Assembly: GCA_013399855.1 (NCBI GenBank)
Contig: VXAY01001093.1
Span: forward strand, 186,463-250,462
DNA from: Oxyruncus cristatus
Taxonomy: Eukaryota > Chordata > Aves > Passeriformes > Cotingidae
Length of the DNA: 64,000 bases
Direction: 5' to 3'
This document shows, piece by piece, positions 62,152-64,000 of this stretch (position 1 is the first letter of the stretch; every line of letters begins with the position of its first letter). The position numbers and the translations under genes were made by a program. Below the pieces are notes generated by a model. It was not told the DNA's origin and made no database searches. It saw only the letters and a list, made by a program, of their open reading frames with translations.

Positions 62152-63323
62152 TATTAAATGGTGTACCTGTATGTTACTGTTGGCTACATTATTTTGTGTT
62201 GCACAGTTTGAAAGTGTCATTCTACAAATTACTAAATTAGGTCTCAATTTTAGCAAAATGACCATTTGTTTATTATGCTTATGAGCTGCTTTGCTTTTAC
62301 AAAATTGTAATAGTTGTCTGGATGTCAACCAACTGTTCAGTTTCAAGCAGCAGTACCCACATATAAGAACATGTTTCCACAATGTTTTAGAAGATTTTTA
62401 CAAGAACAAATTGAAAATTGCTAGTGTATTCTCACAGCCTTTGTAAGATGATAATCACAGTGTTTTTCATTATCTTCTGTATATGAAATCATTCTGAAGT
62501 GATTTAGGAGCCAGAAAAGTGTACTCTCTTTTTATTTCAAACTGCCACTGAATCATTGTGTTGGATTAAAAAAAAAAAAAAAAAGATTTCTAAATGCTTA
62601 AAATTTGCCCATATATCAAATGTTATCTATTTACCTTTGTCCATTTCTTTACAAGTTTTTCAGTAAAGATGATGCACAAAAGGCTCAACTCCAGGTCAGC
62701 ATTTACCTACTCTGTGATGAGTCACTTTGCTCAAAGTGTATCAGCAGAAGCAGAATACCAGAATATGAATATTAGATTTTCACATAAAGCAGTATATTTG
62801 GGTATAAGTTACCTAAAGTTAGAACATGTTCATATAAGTGGTTTGACTGCATTGTTCCATGTAAGTTTCCAGTTTTGCAGTAAGATTGTATTTCATGCCA
62901 TCTCATGTCAAGCAAATCAGAATTTAAAAAAAAAAAAAAAAAAGGAAAAAGAGGTGCTTGTGGTAGGCAGAATATTGCAGTCATTTTAAGATTAATTTTG
63001 TTTTAGTAATAATGTTGCATTGCTTGAAATGTTGCAGTAAATTATATATGAATTGGAGAATTTTGTCCTTTATCATGAAGATTGAGGTGAGGCCTTTTAG
63101 TAACTGCTTGTAGGACACTAAGACTTTACTTTTGAAAGTAACATTCAGCTGATTTGCACTTTTTGTTCCTTCCAGTCTAAAGCATTCAACTAATCAACAG
63201 ACAAGAGAGTATTTGAATTTTATTGGAAGTAATTTCATAATCGCCTTTTCTGAAGCCAAACATTGTTTCTGGCAGCTTTTCCAGACTGCTGCATTTTAAT
63301 GCTTAAATGAAATGTGATTGTTT

Positions 63324-63329
63324 AATAAA
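63324..63329 (+). terminator. Distal poly(A) signal AATAAA
   Basis: Canonical hexamer in TTTAATAAACATT, followed about 20 nt later by a T-run. It is the last strong signal before featureless sequence and is taken as the main gene end. Confidence 0.6.
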
Positions 63330-63346
63330 CATTACCATGCATAACA

Positions 63347-64000
63347 TTTACTTTTTTTTAATTGTATTAAAATCAAAATGATAAAACCAAAATATTTGCT
63401 TATTTTTCTTAATTGATATCTCAACTCTCATCTTAGTGAACTAATACATAGTGGATCAAATACTGTAGTGAGGCTTCACTTATTGACAATTAACAATAAT
63501 CTTTAATACAGTCTTAGTTTATTTGTTGTGGGGTGTAACCTTTATTTGTTGGTTTGGGGTTTTTTAGAACAGAAGAGCTGTAGTTGGTGATGGGGAAAAA
63601 ATGATAGTGCTGAAAGAAATGTTTTTATGTAGCAAAATGCTTTAGCTTATGAAAGGACTGACTTCTCTTTTGTAAGTAAGACACAAAGGACTTGTGCTTA
63701 GAATCTGAAAGATATATAAATGTTTAATAATACCCTAAATACTAAATGTATGATTGATGTTAACAGACTTACTCTCCATCTTGCTTTTTTATTGTAGGAC
63801 CTGTTCTAAGCAGAGGAGTGGTGATTGTAGTTCAGAACCTTATTTACATAAATAGCAAATACATACGAAAATGGGTGTAACAATCCCTGGTCAAGAACCT
63901 TCCCTAATTTAGAAATACTAAGAAGAATTTATTTGCCAGGAGAAAATTGGTAGTTTTTTTACAGTGTCAGGGGCTGTCCATGGCAGCACACTCAGTTCAG
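63347..64000. other. Downstream flank
   Basis: AT-rich sequence after the distal poly(A) signal, with a G/T-rich stretch near 63524-63566. No exon or repeat recognised. In mammals COCH lies converging on this side, but nothing of it is visible here. Confidence 0.6.

Larger units (their letters stand above)
60642..63346 (+). other. STRN3: STRN3 3' UTR
   Basis: AT-rich sequence after the stop with no further open frame of interest. It contains ATTTA motifs, two long A-tracts (about 62569-62584 and 62926-62943) and three AATAAA hexamers. The end is placed about 15-20 nt after the last one, because a T-rich element follows it. The length (about 2.7 kb) is an inference from signals alone. Shorter forms ending near 61440 or 62170 are possible. 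Confidence 0.7.

Noticed and set aside
62926..62943. Long A-tract as a processed-pseudogene tail or retrocopy end
   Set aside because: The preceding sequence is continuous 3' UTR with no recognisable retrocopy or SINE, and the A-tract has no target duplication that I can see.
63347..64000. Convergent COCH 3' end expected from mammalian synteny
   Set aside because: No exon or recognisable protein sequence is visible on either strand in this flank.

Overview
This is a vertebrate nuclear, intron-rich, AT-rich window, almost certainly from a bird. It carries many CR1 LINE fragments whose 3' ends show the avian-type ATTCTATG/GATTCTGT repeats. One protein gene explains essentially all of the coding signal: STRN3 (striatin-3, SG2NA), on the + strand. 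The species cannot be fixed from sequence alone. A single N at 10185 marks a draft assembly.

Layout. Bases 1-about 300 are the GC/CpG-rich edge of a CpG island. Exon 1, which in this family carries the start codon, the caveolin-binding motif and the start of the coiled coil, is not present and must lie upstream. Intron 1 fills the window to 20357 and holds several CR1 pieces. Seventeen coding exons follow (20358-60641), equivalent to exons 2-18 of an 18-exon gene. They join in frame without a break into 706 codons plus a TGA stop. The order is coiled coil (exons 2-3), calmodulin-binding helix (exons 4-5), acidic linker (exons 6-7), an 84-codon pair of cassette-type exons (8 and 9), a linker (exon 10), and a seven-bladed WD40 propeller (exons 11-18). 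A 3' UTR of about 2.7 kb follows, with three AATAAA signals (61413, 62146, 63324). The last 650 bases are AT-rich and show no gene.

Function. Striatins are the scaffold and regulatory B''' subunits of PP2A in STRIPAK complexes. The coiled coil dimerises and binds the PP2A core, and the WD40 domain binds further partners.

The non-coding sequence is mostly unique intron plus decayed retrotransposon. I did not find a previously undescribed multi-gene system. The most notable features are a GC-AG intron beside a 48-nt exon, the weak splice sites of the 84-codon cassette, a 54-bp perfect inverted repeat made inside a CR1 copy in intron 8, a tandem array of hairpin-forming 21-mers inside a CR1 in intron 15, and a stem-loop plus decoy acceptor just after the weak exon 6 donor.
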